Shown here piece by piece: positions 21,801-30,953 of a stretch of 64,000 nucleotides of DNA (positions are counted from its first letter, which is position 1; the number at the start of each line of letters is the position of its first letter). Under the pieces are notes generated by a model. That model was not told the origin of the DNA, did not search any database, and saw nothing but the letters and a program-made list of their open reading frames with translations. The stretch is from Gamsiella multidivaricata. Lineage: Eukaryota > Mortierellomycota > Mortierellomycetes > Mortierellales > Mortierellaceae. The position numbers were made by a program, and so were the translations under genes. Where the stretch lies: NCBI RefSeq assembly GCF_025024155.1, contig NW_026251732.1:186001-250000 (forward strand), written 5' to 3'.

Positions 21801-22673
21801 CGCGACACTAAGTTCACCAGTCGTTTTTGGAAGGAGCTGCACCGCCTCATGGACGTCAAGCTGGCCATGTCGACCGCCTTCCACCCTCAGACCGATGGAC
21901 AGACCGAGCGTGCCAACCAGACACTGGAGTCCATTTTACGCGCCTTCGTGGACCAGCGACAGACAAACTGGGATCTACTCCTATCCGCCGCTGAGTTCGC
22001 CTACAACAACTCCAGCAATGCCACCACTGGCCAGTCCCCATTTTTTTTGAACCTGGGATTTCACCCACGCGTACCGTCGTCTCTGCTACAACCTCAGCCC
22101 AGTCCCAATCCCAGTGTCATGGAATTCGTAGAGGCACAGAGCACAGCATTAGTCCTCGCGCAAGAGGCCATCGCAGATGCTCAGGAACGGCAGACCAAGA
22201 ATGCGGATTCTCGTCGCCGTGATCACGATTTCAAAGTTGGAGACCAGGTGCTGCTGAGTACAGAAGACATCACTGTTGCTGCTGACAGGAATCGCCCCAC
22301 CAAGAAGTTGCAGGCACGCTTCATCGGACCTTATACCATCCTGGAACAGCACTCACCGGTCTCTTTCCGCATTGAGCTACCCCCGGCCATGAAGATACAC
22401 GATATATTCCACGTTGACCGCTTTCGACCCTACTTACCTTCACCGGTGACATTCGGCCGACGTGCACATGCGAGGCCAGCACCAGAGATCATTGATGGCG
22501 AGGAAGAATACGAGGCTGAGACGATCATGGAGCATCGAAACAACAACAATCGCGTGGAGTACCTGGTCAAGTGGCAAGGATATGCAAGGGAGGACTCCAC
22601 ATGGGAACCAGAGAGCAATATGACCAACTGTGCGCGACTTTTACGGCAGTACAAGAAACAGCATAGACTGTAA
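18798..22673 (+). CDS. pol: chromovirus Pol polyprotein (PR-RT-RH-IN-chromodomain)
   Basis: Open in the -1 frame from 18693 (region before 18798 overlaps gag) to TAA at 22673. Residue numbers count from 18693. Protease: HILIDGGAEGNVI (Asp about 192). Reverse transcriptase: PFGLTNAPASF and the catalytic VYLDDILIYS (YLDD 553-556). RNase H: VETDASGFALGAVL (about 698-711) and YTDHATLQHF. Integrase: His/His/Cys/Cys zinc domain (HDAHDSAIAGHLGF ... CESCQRN, about 900-950), then the DDE core with MDFIVKLPK (about 974), SIVSDRDTKF (about 1035) and QTDGQTERANQ. Chromodomain: YLVKWQGYAREDSTWEPESN near 1290-1310. The chromodomain would direct integration to methylated-histone chromatin. No stop or frame break is present, so the element may be active. 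Confidence 0.93.
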   Translation, partial: RLQRSGLVQDLVAEVPSPSLLDKGSEHHSELSNYSSKNKNNSTVPMLAPFQSYKNAPRKAKTTKTTIESHHAPDVLPTVSDKPQPTYDPSVVSRSSEAVDLDPLASLATLAPALSKTQLKRLRKRTVRLQSFTTAEAERTLLTFIGSINGRPAHILIDGGAEGNVISSSFQKRHSLPLHSCSPIPIVLPDGTFSITNHSASITLERDSYSDTINTLLYPLKKYDLILGKPWLTHINPNIDWRTNDLHFTHNGNTVHWTCRGFAPSSITAKSRGLLMSHLHFHTLAAQPDAEVFMALVKIGGDNDNDNDGDDENDDDTKPSTPDLPPEVRPIVLQEFADVFPNSLPAGLPPDRGDAMKIETDPNADPPFRPVIRLSIAELDELRRQLDDLLAKGFIKPSTSPYGAPVLFVRKKDGALRMCVDYRGLNRITRKNRHPLPRIDELIDRFRGARYFSKLDLLSGYHQQRIFEPHTHKTAFRCRYGHYEFNVVPFGLTNAPASFSNMMFKVLDPVLDKWVVVYLDDILIYSKTKQEHIAHIRSVLALLRKNGLYAKLSKCSFMQEETEFLGHVISKDGIHTSAGHVKAIREWPRPSKQKDVQQFIGLAQFYHTYINNFANIALPLTALLGEGVEFSWDTDKERAFTTLKEAISKAPVLRIFDPDLPTTVETDASGFALGAVLFQTDEHGESRPVAFTSRKLNSAERNYPTHEQELLAVVHALRTWRYYLDGTHFVVYTDHATLQHFPTQPKLTRRQARWMELLQEYDFDFKYKRGVDNIVPDALSRRPDHHDQDPPAVNINSMTVQLDSGLRQRLVDSYRDDPKLGPIYESCLEGSTPPRYRLIDGLLCVDRRGDNLVCIPQKSDIRLSLLHDAHDSAIAGHLGFDKTYDALRRTVYWPHIARDTRQYVQTCESCQRNKPSHQRPAGLLQPLEIPTQRWETVTMDFIVKLPKTPRGYDSITVFVDKLSKQVHFVPAHTTDTASDVARQFFDNVFRLHGMPTSIVSDRDTKFTSRFWKELHRLMDVKLAMSTAFHPQTDGQTERANQTLESILRAFVDQRQTNWDLLLSAAEFAYNNSSNATTGQSPFFLNLGFHPRVPSSLLQPQPSPNPSVMEFVEAQSTALVLAQEAIADAQERQTKNADSRRRDHDFKVGDQVLLSTEDITVAADRNRPTKKLQARFIGPYTILEQHSPVSFRIELPPAMKIHDIFHVDRFRPYLPSPVTFGRRAHARPAPEIIDGEEEYEAETIMEHRNNNNRVEYLVKWQGYAREDSTWEPESNMTNCARLLRQYKKQHRL

Positions 22674-22686
22674 AATTATTTTTTTT

Positions 22687-22696
22687 AATGGGAAGG
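22687..22696 (+). promoter_or_regulatory. polypurine tract
   Basis: AATGGGAAGG abuts the 3' LTR and follows a T run, the usual layout for plus-strand priming. Confidence 0.75.
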
Positions 22697-22884
22697 TGTA
22701 ACAGGATAACCCCGCTTATAGCCCCGACTCCGAAAGGACTGGGGCCTCGGCTATAGACAACCGGCCGGGCCGGAACCGGACCGTAGACATAGATATATAG
22801 ACCAGCTAGTTGCCATCTTAATACAGCACGCATTCCAACCCTTTCCATCCTTACCCCTGCCCTCGACTGCCTAGAGCTATTACA
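22697..22884 (+). repeat. 3' LTR (188 bp)
   Basis: Same sequence as 17548-17735 as far as I can read base by base. Confidence 0.93.
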
Positions 22885-22985
22885 CCTATAGACCATAGCA
22901 AAAAGAAAAGATATGGATGAGAACGTTTTTATATTAATACAAACTCTGGCAAGATATATTATCATTAGAACATTATTTTACGTGC

Positions 22986-23703
22986 CTACCATTCATTAGA
23001 GTGCTCGCGTGTATATGTCTCAAAGTCCGTCATGAACTTAAGGACATTAGAGCCGTTGTCACTGGTAATTGACATGACCTTTTGCCGTAAGTCAAAGCGC
23101 TCCACTACCTTGATGAATGCCTGCATCAATGCCTCGCCTGTATGTGAACCTTTTAGGTGTTCAAAGCCCAGAGTGACATCCTGCTGTATCCAATTGTCAT
23201 CGATCCAGTGAGCAGTGACTGCAAGAAATGACGATTGAAAGGGGCTTGTCCAGCCGTCTAGGGTGAAAGCAACCATAGGTACTGTTGCAAGCTTGCCACG
23301 AAGAAGCTCCTCATATTCCTCATGCAGTTTCGAAATCTATATTGATGAATGGTCAAGTCATTATGGTTATTAATAAACAAACAATTACGCTATTAGCAAA
23401 ATACATTTTTGATTCAATATGTTGCGCCATTGTTCATTGTAGTTGGCATACCCTTTTGCTGATTGTGTCATTGGATGGCAGGTTTAATGCATCTGTAGAG
23501 GGCGCTGTATGTGCAAGGTCGAGTAACTCCTTTAGCAAAGGCGACTGGACAAAAGTATAAGGTAGCTTATGGCGGACCAGGATTTTACAGATATGCTGTT
23601 CAAGCACGTCTGTCGAAAAATGAGCTGAAGATCGCTTTCCCTTGTTTGCCAGAACGCTCTCAATAGATCCTGCTTGACCTGTGTAGACACTAGTGTTTCT
23701 CAA
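22986..23703 (-). pseudogene. hAT-family transposase fragment, two exons
   Basis: Minus-strand exon 1 (about 23703-23446) has FSTDVLEQHICKILVRHKLPY and ends AAAAGG|GTATGC. A 107-base intron runs to TATAG before ISKLHEEYEELLRGKL. Exon 2 (about 23338-22986) reads TLDGWTSPFQSSFLAVTAHW and SITSDNGSNVL, the first acidic parts of the hAT catalytic domain. It stops at or before a possible donor GTAGGC, 100 bases short of the chromovirus LTR. The N-terminal zinc finger and the C-terminal dimerisation domain are absent. The 5' end abuts the foldback element. Confidence 0.8.
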
Positions 23704-23830
23704 AAATATTCGACTTTTATTCGACTCGTGCTAGGCCAATGTAAAATTCGAATGAAATTCGAAATTCGATTCGACAGTTACATTGGCCTAGCACGAGTCG
23801 AATAAAAGTCGAATATTTTTGAGAAACACT
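23692..23830. mobile_element. foldback MITE, 53-bp perfect arms
   Basis: AGTGTTTCTCAAAAATATTC... (23692-23744) is the reverse complement of 23778-23830, with a 33-bp centre rich in ATTCGA. No target duplication is visible, and the left flank is hAT sequence while the right is gypsy protease sequence, so it sits at a junction between unlike elements. The ATTCGAAT motif recurs in the MITE at 26255-26415. Confidence 0.85.
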
Positions 23831-24290
23831 GCTCAGCAGTAAGCCACGGGACTTAGCGGTTACAGAAGAGGGTGCAAACCCTTTGCAGGACCATCGAACG
23901 GAAACGCCTTTGTGGTGAAAGTGAAGACTGTTGTCGCGCCAGTTGATAGAAGGATTGATCTGAGTGAGCCAGTGTTTGCCGAGGATGAGGTCGTAGGATT
24001 GGAGGTCATAGAGGAATGGTTGAAGGTTGTCGGCGTAGTTGTCGCGGGCGAGGGAGATGGAGGCAGTGTATTGAGTGAGAGAAGAGGAACCGTCGGGAAG
24101 GATAATTGGGATGGGAGAACAGGGGACGAGTGGGATAGAGTGATGGCGCTGGAAAGTCTTGCTGATGACATTTCTCTCAGCTCCACCATCAATAAGAATA
24201 CGTGCAGGGTGTCCACTAACAGAACCAATAAATGTGAGCAAAGTGCGTTCAGCAACAGCCGTGGTGAATGTCAGGAACAGACTTAGAAGA
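23831..24290 (-). pseudogene. isolated gypsy protease segment
   Basis: Reading minus, TLLTFIGSVSGHPARILIDG and the following 120 codons match the chromovirus protease (TLLTFIGSINGRPAHILIDG) at roughly 65-70 percent identity by eye, through KSRGLL. The DGG active site is kept and no stop interrupts this part. Reverse transcriptase, RNase H and integrase are missing. No ATG opens the frame; the longest frame begins at a TTG near 24328. The segment ends in the foldback element. It is likely a fragment of an older relative of the intact element, though a retained protease alone is also compatible with capture as an exon. Confidence 0.7.
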
Positions 24291-25098
24291 GTGGGATATG
24301 TGTTATGGAGAAGGCAGACAGTGGACAAGGTAAGGAAGAAATGTATTGCAAACTGAGGTTATATGCTATGGATTCTATGGCTCTATTTATGTGTTTCTAG
24401 GATTCTTGGTCAAGGTACTCGGATGGCTACTACGGGACGCGAGGTATATTTGCTAGGAATAGCACAAAGGTATGGATCAGGTACAATGGTTCTAGGCGGG
24501 CCGGACAATGGTTCTAGGCGGGCCGGACAATGGCCATATCAATAAAGATACTTCGTTGAACATATGTTGATCGAGACAAGGCGGAGCATACGGCGGCAGA
24601 GGTACGCGTGCAAGCGCGTGAGCGCGTAGAAGCAGTCACAAATCGATATGAGCAATTGTGCGCGCAGCTCAATTGTCACTCTGCACCACACGCTATGGTG
24701 CTATCCGTGACAGATCCCTTTGACCTTGCAGATCCCTAACCCGAGCGTGTTGTCGCCTTTATTATTCTCGTAAATAGTTTTGCTGTCTTTATTATTCCTC
24801 ACCGTTAAAAGATCTCTTACCAGTGCCCCCACTTGGAGCTTTATCCATACACCGTAAGATAATTATTACGTAGACTTCGTAAAGCAGAAGAAACTTTTAT
24901 TGAGCAACATATTCACAGCTAGTGCTTTTACCTGATATAGAGCCACTACACCACAACGCGTCCCAGAAAGGACGTTTACAATCACTCCTCTGTTCCTGAA
25001 AGTGTTCATCACAAAGTATTTTTTTAAAAACCAACAGATATCTCAATCCAAGGACACCAATCTTCAAGTCGTCAACCTACCGGGACAAAGTCCTTACC
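24291..25098. other. no gene seen; 22-bp direct repeat
   Basis: Two and a third copies of a 22-bp unit (ACAATGGTTCTAGGCGGGCC plus GG) lie at 24483-24533. No exon is evident. AT-rich sequence at 24760-25000 resembles an LTR-like or promoter region, but I could not fix ends. Confidence 0.5.
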
Positions 25099-25281
25099 AC
25101 GGACAATGGGACCCTCTTCCAAGGTGCTCTACGGTTATCTCCCGAGCAGTTCGAGTACGTGCTCGAGATCATTCGAGATCACTCGGTGTTTCAACGTCAG
25201 GGGAAGAAGCCCCAGATGGATGTCGTAATCCAGCTGAAAGTTGGCATTCATCGCCTAGCACACGACGGATCATTGGTTTCA
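25099..25281 (+). pseudogene. PIF/Harbinger (HARBI1-like) transposase fragment
   Basis: The frame TDNGTLFQGALRLSPEQFEY continues VLEIIRDHSVFQRQ and VVIQLKVGIHRLAHDGS, the N-terminal helical block of HARBI1-type transposases. A TIR element inserted at 25284 breaks the frame. Joining the flanks gives VSYKAFGNDGLW before a stop, compatible with the next HARBI1 helix. The catalytic core is not present. Confidence 0.65.
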
Positions 25282-25283
25282 TA

Positions 25284-25723
25284 ACGTGGTTGTCAAAAGT
25301 GGTCGTATGGTTTTAAATGGCCTGTATTATCTCGATATCCAAAAGATAAAAGCATGAACCTCACTATGCGAACAAGGACCCGCGTCCAATGGACTTTAAA
25401 AAAACACAACTAATGAACTGGTTCATGTTGTGGATTTTTCTCAGATACGATGAGAATACCTGCTTCTCGAGAACATTTCCTATGGCACGGGCTTTATTTT
25501 GACCCAAATGGGTCTTCTTCTCGACAACGTAAGTGAACGTCTGATACATGAACCAGTTCATTAGTTGTGTTTTTTTTAAAGTCCATTGGACGCGGGTCCT
25601 TGTTCGCATAGTGAGGTTCATGCTTTTATCTTTTGGATATCGAGATAATACAGGCATCAAATAATGTAAAAAAAGCCGCATTAAATCCATTTAAAACCAT
25701 ACGACCACTTTTGTCAACCACGT
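25284..25723. mobile_element. 440-bp inverted-repeat element with TA duplication
   Basis: Left arm 25284-25427 begins ACGTGGTTGTC and is the reverse complement of 25547-25723, apart from a 32-base segment found only in the right arm and a one-base T-run difference. TA lies at 25282-25283 and 25724-25725, as Tc1/mariner-type elements create. The centre (25428-25546) is unrelated to the arms. A 108-codon minus frame spans it but shows no domain. Transcripts would fold into a long hairpin. Confidence 0.85.
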
Positions 25724-25725
25724 TA

Positions 25726-26245
25726 CAAGGCATTTGGAAATGATGGATTGTGGTGAAAATAAAAATAGTAGATGTGGGTTTTTTTATTTTTTTTAGAGCG
25801 ACTGTTGGTAAATTCACAAAGTATATGGGACGAGAAGTCTGTGAAAACAATATGCCCTTTAATAGTGGCAGATCGTGCCTTATATGCTAGAGAATAGCTA
25901 TAAATGCATCTAGTATAGGGGATAGGAACATAGGGAAAGTCTCAGAGGCACAATGAGCTTCATAAAGGATCAGCACCGAGTGGTGATGAATCCAAAGAAA
26001 ATAGGGTGCTCTATATATAAGCAGGATAATGTGGTGAATACACCACAGGTATGGTTCAAAACTGAGACAATCAGGTGGCCTCTGCCGACGACTATAACTT
26101 TACAACGGTTGCTGGTACCGACTTCATCTTTTATAAACGTCTTCTATAATGGCTAAAGAACATTCCTACAAAGTTCCAAGGTAATCCGATCGCTAGTTTG
26201 TGAGTATCAGCTCTCAGAGTAAAAATTTGCTCAGCTTTGAACGGC
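25726..26245. other. no gene seen
   Basis: AT-rich spacer between two MITE-like elements. Short frames only. Confidence 0.5.
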
Positions 26246-26424
26246 ACTGTATGCTAGCGCATCTATTCGAATTATTCGAATCAATCGCATCAATAGAATT
26301 AATCGAAATATTAGAACTATTCGAATCATTCGAATCGAATTCAATATTACCTATTCGAATCGAATCGAATCCACCTCAGTTCGAATTCGATTGAACGCAT
26401 TCGAATAGACGCGCTACTGTATGC
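26246..26424. mobile_element. AT-rich MITE with 9-bp target duplication
   Basis: ACTGTATGC at 26246-26254 recurs at 26416-26424. Between them, TAGCGCATCTATTCGAA at the left end and its near-complement at the right end form terminal inverted repeats with one mismatch. The interior consists of ATTCGAAT-type palindromic words. An 8-9 bp duplication suits hAT or MULE mobilisation; a hAT fragment lies 2.5 kb away and a MULE 22 kb away. Confidence 0.75.
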
Positions 26425-26717
26425 GCGACCATCAAACATTGGAAGAACAGTGCAGGCTGCAGATGGAGGCAGATGGATTTGTACATGTTATTGAAAAGAT
26501 ACTACGCAGTCAAAGAATCAAAGAGAGGGGAAAGAACTGCGACAGTCCAATAGTTGTGCATACTGTGGGAAACTACTATGTAATCGTTGACGATCAACAT
26601 CTGGCTTCCGAGGGATCTTGGTAAAATAAAATCAAAAGTCCGAGAAAGATATGATTAGGTCATGTAGGCCATCTCGTTGTTTGCCTGATTGCTGGCAAAG
26701 TAATTTCTTACAGTTCT
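26425..26717. other. spacer, no gene seen
   Basis: A short plus frame (26421-26624) has no recognisable features. Confidence 0.45.
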
Positions 26718-29291
26718 TCATTTCGGCTTTGTTGGTGTATAGAATGTTGGCGGATGAGTCCGCGGGCACAAAGCTCGAGGAGGGGTACCAGGCATCGGCC
26801 GCAAAGAGGCGCCTGTCCATTCTTCTGCTGTAGAGACATTTGTTGTCGAACAGGATTGAGAAGTACATGCTACCGCTGCTCCTGTAATCAATGTTGTGAC
26901 TCCTGTGGAGTTGCCAGTAAGGCCACCGGCACCTGTCCATGCTGCTGGTGTGTTCGCCAAACTGTTCAAGGGAAGGTGGGCGTGGACAGAGGTACTGAGT
27001 CCCGACTGTAAGGGAGCTTGGGCGTGGACAGAGGTACTGGGTGACTGCAAGGGAACTTGGGCGCGACGAGAGATGCTTGGTCTTCGTGGGTTAGATACAA
27101 GACCCTGGACTTTTCTCGCCAAAGAGAGGATATGCTCCTAACAGCATGCGATGTTATAAGCTGTAAGTGCATTTGAAATAACACTGGATAACAAGGAAAT
27201 CGTTTGTGCTTACTTACCCTATATGCCAGGAGACGTTCCATACCGTCCTCAAGTAAAAACCGCCCAACTCGAACTCATTCGACGGGAGACGCAGGCGAGG
27301 TTCCTCCGTTTCGCAACATAACATGACATCTTCGAAAGGACACATAATGTTCCAGGTTCCCTCGAGTCCTAGCACAGAGTGAAGAAAAATCAAATATATA
27401 TGAATGAACAGCTAGACAACAGTCATTGCAAATATAAAGTCAACCCACCTACAACGTCCTGATACACATTGCCAGTATTCATCGGCACTTTTCCGTTCAT
27501 GACAATGCTCTTATTGAGCCGCATATTTTTCTTCCTTTGAATGTCTGCTGTCAGATCTGACGATCCAAGACCTTTGTGCTCGTCGTTGCTCAAGGTAAAT
27601 GGCTCAAAGCGCTGACCTGTCTTAATGGTGGCGATCAACCTGAAATCAAGCTTGCGGCCAGACGCGCCAGCTCGACCAACCGCGGCCTTTGAGCCTACAA
27701 CAACACGAATAGCGACCTGATCTTTCTGGGCCTCTCTAAGGATTGTTTCCCCTCTATACATTTTAAATTGCCGTCAGCACAAGATATTGAACACACAAGA
27801 CTGTTAAAAGAGTTCAATAAATATCGATGGCACTTACACTTCAACCTCCACAGCTGTGGAAGCAAAAAGGACTTCCCACACTGCATACCAAACAAAGAGT
27901 GTGGATGACTCTGTTCTCTTGGCACGACCGAATTTGTCCGGCACGCACCGTTTCACGCTAAACAGGGAAATAACAAATGAAATAGTATAGTTTCCAGGGG
28001 AAAATAATATCTTGAAAGGCGATCGCCACCAACAACGAAATGACTTACAGGATCATCAGTATCTCGGCAACCATCATCTCTGTTGATCCCTCCTTAAATT
28101 GAGCCATGTCTGTTCTGAGTTGGCGTCTAAGATCATCTGGTCTCGCCTCGTCCACACCGTCTTGCACGTCCACAAACCCTTGGTACGCCTTGATCTGCTC
28201 GCGAACAGCTGGATATGTAAAGTTGACTCCTGCTTTGCATCTTCGGACAAGTTCATCTCGTTCTGGGAATGACACATGTAGCTCCAGGTCGACAATGCCG
28301 CTGACTGCGACACTATTGACATGAAATAGTGGAGAATCAGATGAAGTGAATAAAAGCGATGTATATTCCATCACAAAATTGGAGCTTACAAGACATCTTT
28401 TTGTTCTGATGGTGTCATGGTCCTGAATGTGTCCAGATGCGAATAAACAAAGTCCCACAAAAAAGACTGCTGCGTGCTCAAAGTTGGTTTTGGATTTGGT
28501 TTTTGAAATCTTTCACCCCGCGCCTATTGATTAGTGTGCAAAAAGAGCAAAAGTATCAGTTACAATACAACCTCGACACCGCAGTGAATACAGAGAAGAG
28601 ACGAGCTTACCGCATGGTAAAGTGCGCGAATGAGAGGGTAGAATCCAGGTTCAGTGTTCTTCTCCACCTCGCGTAGTTCTCGAATAACTTCCTCCCTGAG
28701 GCTTTCTTCGTTTTGGACACCTGTTTCATCGTCGTCTACTCCATCGTCGTCTACTCCAGCGTCGCCTACTCCATCGTCGCCTCTCGTTTTCTTGTTTGAA
28801 ATTGATTCGATCTGGTAGTAAGAGCTCCGTTTTTTTTCTTGGGGAGTCGACAAGCTAGACGCGCCACCTTCCTCTCCCGCATACGTTTCATTCTAATAGC
28901 ACAAGCAACGCATACATATTAGCAAGGACGAGAGAACAAGGCGCGATTTTTTTTGCATCAATAAATAACCTGCCTGGATGGCCCTGGGAAGCTCTTTTGT
29001 TGCTGCGTCAACCAAGCCTGCCGTTGCGACCGACTTTCCTTTCTTAATATACATTGACTGTCTCTGTTGCAGCCAGAACATACTAGCCCCAGATGTGTTC
29101 GCTTTCCAAGCATTGAATCTCTCGCCGATCGTAGTCTTTGCGCGGTCTTTCAGCCCGGACCCATTGACGGCATTCAAGAACGCTGTATACGCGGAGCGTG
29201 AATTTGTGTACGAGAATCTTATCGCGAACGCCTCAATGGTGATATTAAGTGCGATTTCCACCATTTTTTGTGCTCCAAAGCCGCCATGGTC
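26718..29291 (-). CDS. gene B: paralogue of gene A
   Basis: Minus-strand exons follow the gene A order. The N-terminal exon (29291-about 28990) has LKDRAKTTIGERFNAWKANT and FWLQQRQ. An acidic/Ser linker (about 28895-28618) carries repeated GDDGV/DDD units. A helical exon (about 28316-28045) opens VAVSGIVDLELH, matching VALSCTLNLSG in A. The core exon (about 27755-27450) has RGETILREAQ, then GRKLDFRLIATIK, then SNDEHK, then QRKKNMRLNKSIV. Next is GLEGTWNIMCPFEDV (about 27377-27216). A last exon (about 27137-26718) has a Pro/Ser/Thr-rich tail containing three imperfect VHAQAPLQS-type repeats not present in A. The Asp...Glu-x-Lys spacing is longer than in A (about 22 versus 13 residues). A 5' exon upstream of the acceptor at 29292 is likely. 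Function unknown; nuclease fold is inferred only. Confidence 0.55.
26960..27085. repeat. minisatellite, about 3 units of 40-45 bp
   Basis: GGGCGTGGACAGAGGTACTG recurs twice, with a third degenerate unit (GGGCGCGACGAGAGATGCTT). It lies in the putative last exon of gene B. Confidence 0.7.
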
Positions 29292-29404
29292 CTACCAAGT
29301 GGATAACGAAAACACAGGCAAGGTTAATTGTATCAAAATACTCATACCGCGCAAAATTGAGAAAGTATGGCTGTAAAGAGAGCAGCATGCCTTGTAGACG
29401 CCAG

Positions 29405-29789
29405 CCTCTTAGTCCCTTTTTTCAAAGAGACAGGTAAACCATCGTTTCCCCACCAGAGGCCCAGACAGGCGCATTCCTTGTGTTTACAAGGCGCAAGCAA
29501 GGTCCGGATCCAGCTTAAGGAACCCGGAGAGCATAAAAACCTGCCCACCACACATCTGGCACCAAAAACGAAAGTCCGGCCAGTTTGACGCAGCATTCTC
29601 CTCTCTCTTGTAGAGTAAGACCTCTTAATCCCTTTTTTTAAAGAGACAGGTAAACCATCGTTTCCCCACCAGAGGCCCAGACAGGCGCATTCCTTGTGTT
29701 TACAAGGCGCAAGCAAGGTCCGGATCCAGCTTAAGGAACCCGGAGAGCATAAAAACCTGCCCACCACACATCTGGCACCAGAAACGAGG
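29405..29789. repeat. direct duplication (about 169 bp, period 216)
   Basis: 29405-29573 and 29621-29789 are nearly identical (CCACCAGAGGCCCAGACAGG and following), separated by a 47-base spacer. On the minus strand both are open and encode the same VVGRFLCSPGSLSW block, which extends toward gene B's 5' side. Whether it is a gene B exon is not resolved. Confidence 0.8.
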
Positions 29790-30395
29790 TCCAGACAGTT
29801 CTACGAAGCCTGACTCTTGTTTCCCTCTTGCACTCTTCCTCCACTTACCTTCTCGAAGGTGGGCGAACGGCCGCTTGCTCAAATAGAGATCGGTACGCGG
29901 GGCAAAGTTGAGTGAGAGTGGAACGAAAGGACTAGATGGAGGCACGATTGAATGAAGGCTGGGTGATGTCAATGGGATGGGCGTGGACGAGCAAATCGGT
30001 GAATGAGGCCAAGGCAAAAGGAATTAGACGCCGTAGTGAGATCTTGTTTCAACATGATTGGCTGTGGAGGAGGGAGGGAGAGATGTGTGTCTGTACAAAC
30101 CTTGATTGCGCGGGCATTGCGTTGCCGCGTCTGCCCCAGAGGTGCCTTAGGCGAAGCCCGCAAGAGATGTCAACGAGCCAAATGACAAAAGGATTGTTTA
30201 CATCTCTCTCTCTCTCGTCGCATCTGAGCAAAAAGCGTCAAATAGGAAACAGCCTATAAAGAGCTGACAGGGATTTAGAAGTGGAAATTGTTATTTACCT
30301 TTTTGATGGACACGAAATGGTGAACAGCGAGCCTGGATCTAGTGACAACGGCGAGTGATGATGACAGACGGCCGTGAGGGTTGGTGACAGTGGGA
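29790..30395. other. spacer, no gene seen
   Basis: No exon can be supported. Short frames on both strands show no motif. Confidence 0.45.
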
Positions 30396-30460
30396 GCGAT
30401 GGCGGAGGAGCGTGAAGCGATGGCGGAGGAGCGTGAAGCGATGGCGGAGGAGCGTGAAGC
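30396..30460 (+). repeat. 21-bp minisatellite, three exact units
   Basis: GCGATGGCGGAGGAGCGTGA plus A is repeated at 30396, 30417 and 30438. The array is cut by the solo LTR and resumes with a partial unit at 30956. Confidence 0.9.
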
Positions 30461-30953
30461 TGTTAACAAAAGTGACTGCTTTTGTGGACAAGGCGAACCT
30501 TGCCCACATTTGCTCTCTCTGTTTGCGACCTTTCTCATTCGCTAGAATTAACCTTTATGTTTTCTACGATTCCATATCCCTAAACAACGCGTCTTCTACG
30601 CGCACTGCTATGGCCGAGGCCTGTCTCTACACATCTAGATCCCTTTATTAACAACCAGATACTTGAGCGTCAGCTTAAGTATTCATCACTTGATAAGAGT
30701 CTAGACACATCCTTTTTATCTTTATTTTTCTATATAAGCTGGAGTGTGTTCCCCTCCAAGATTAGTTCCTTAGTCCCAACCACACCAATAAACAATCCTT
30801 CAACACACTTACCTGCTCTCTCTGCCTCCTGAACACTCCAGTCCCCACGACTCGTAAGTCTTGTCAACTTACTCTTGATCTTGATTCGTGATTCCTGACT
30901 TACCTTGATCCAGATCCAGATCCTGACGTCCCTTTTATCTTGACCGCGTCACA
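30461..30953 (+). mobile_element. solo LTR (493 bp)
   Basis: Begins TGTTAAC, ends GTCACA, and is flanked by GAAGC at 30456-30460 and 30954-30958. Removing it and one GAAGC restores the next unit of the 21-bp array, an internal empty-site proof. A TATATAAG box at 30731-30738 and AATAAA at 30787-30792 give the plus orientation of an LTR promoter and poly(A) signal. It is unlike both other LTRs in the window. Confidence 0.83.

Larger units (their letters stand above)
17548..22884 (+). mobile_element. complete Ty3/gypsy chromovirus (5337 bp)
   Basis: The element has two 188-bp LTRs that read identically, a primer-binding site abutting the 5' LTR, gag, pol in the -1 frame with protease, reverse transcriptase, RNase H and integrase, a C-terminal chromodomain, and a purine tract before the 3' LTR. 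Both frames are open throughout. Identical LTRs mean recent insertion or recent conversion. Flanks differ: GTAAT on the left and CCTAT on the right, so no target duplication is visible. The left neighbour is a pogo transposase (+) and the right a hAT transposase (-), each cut. Confidence 0.95.
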
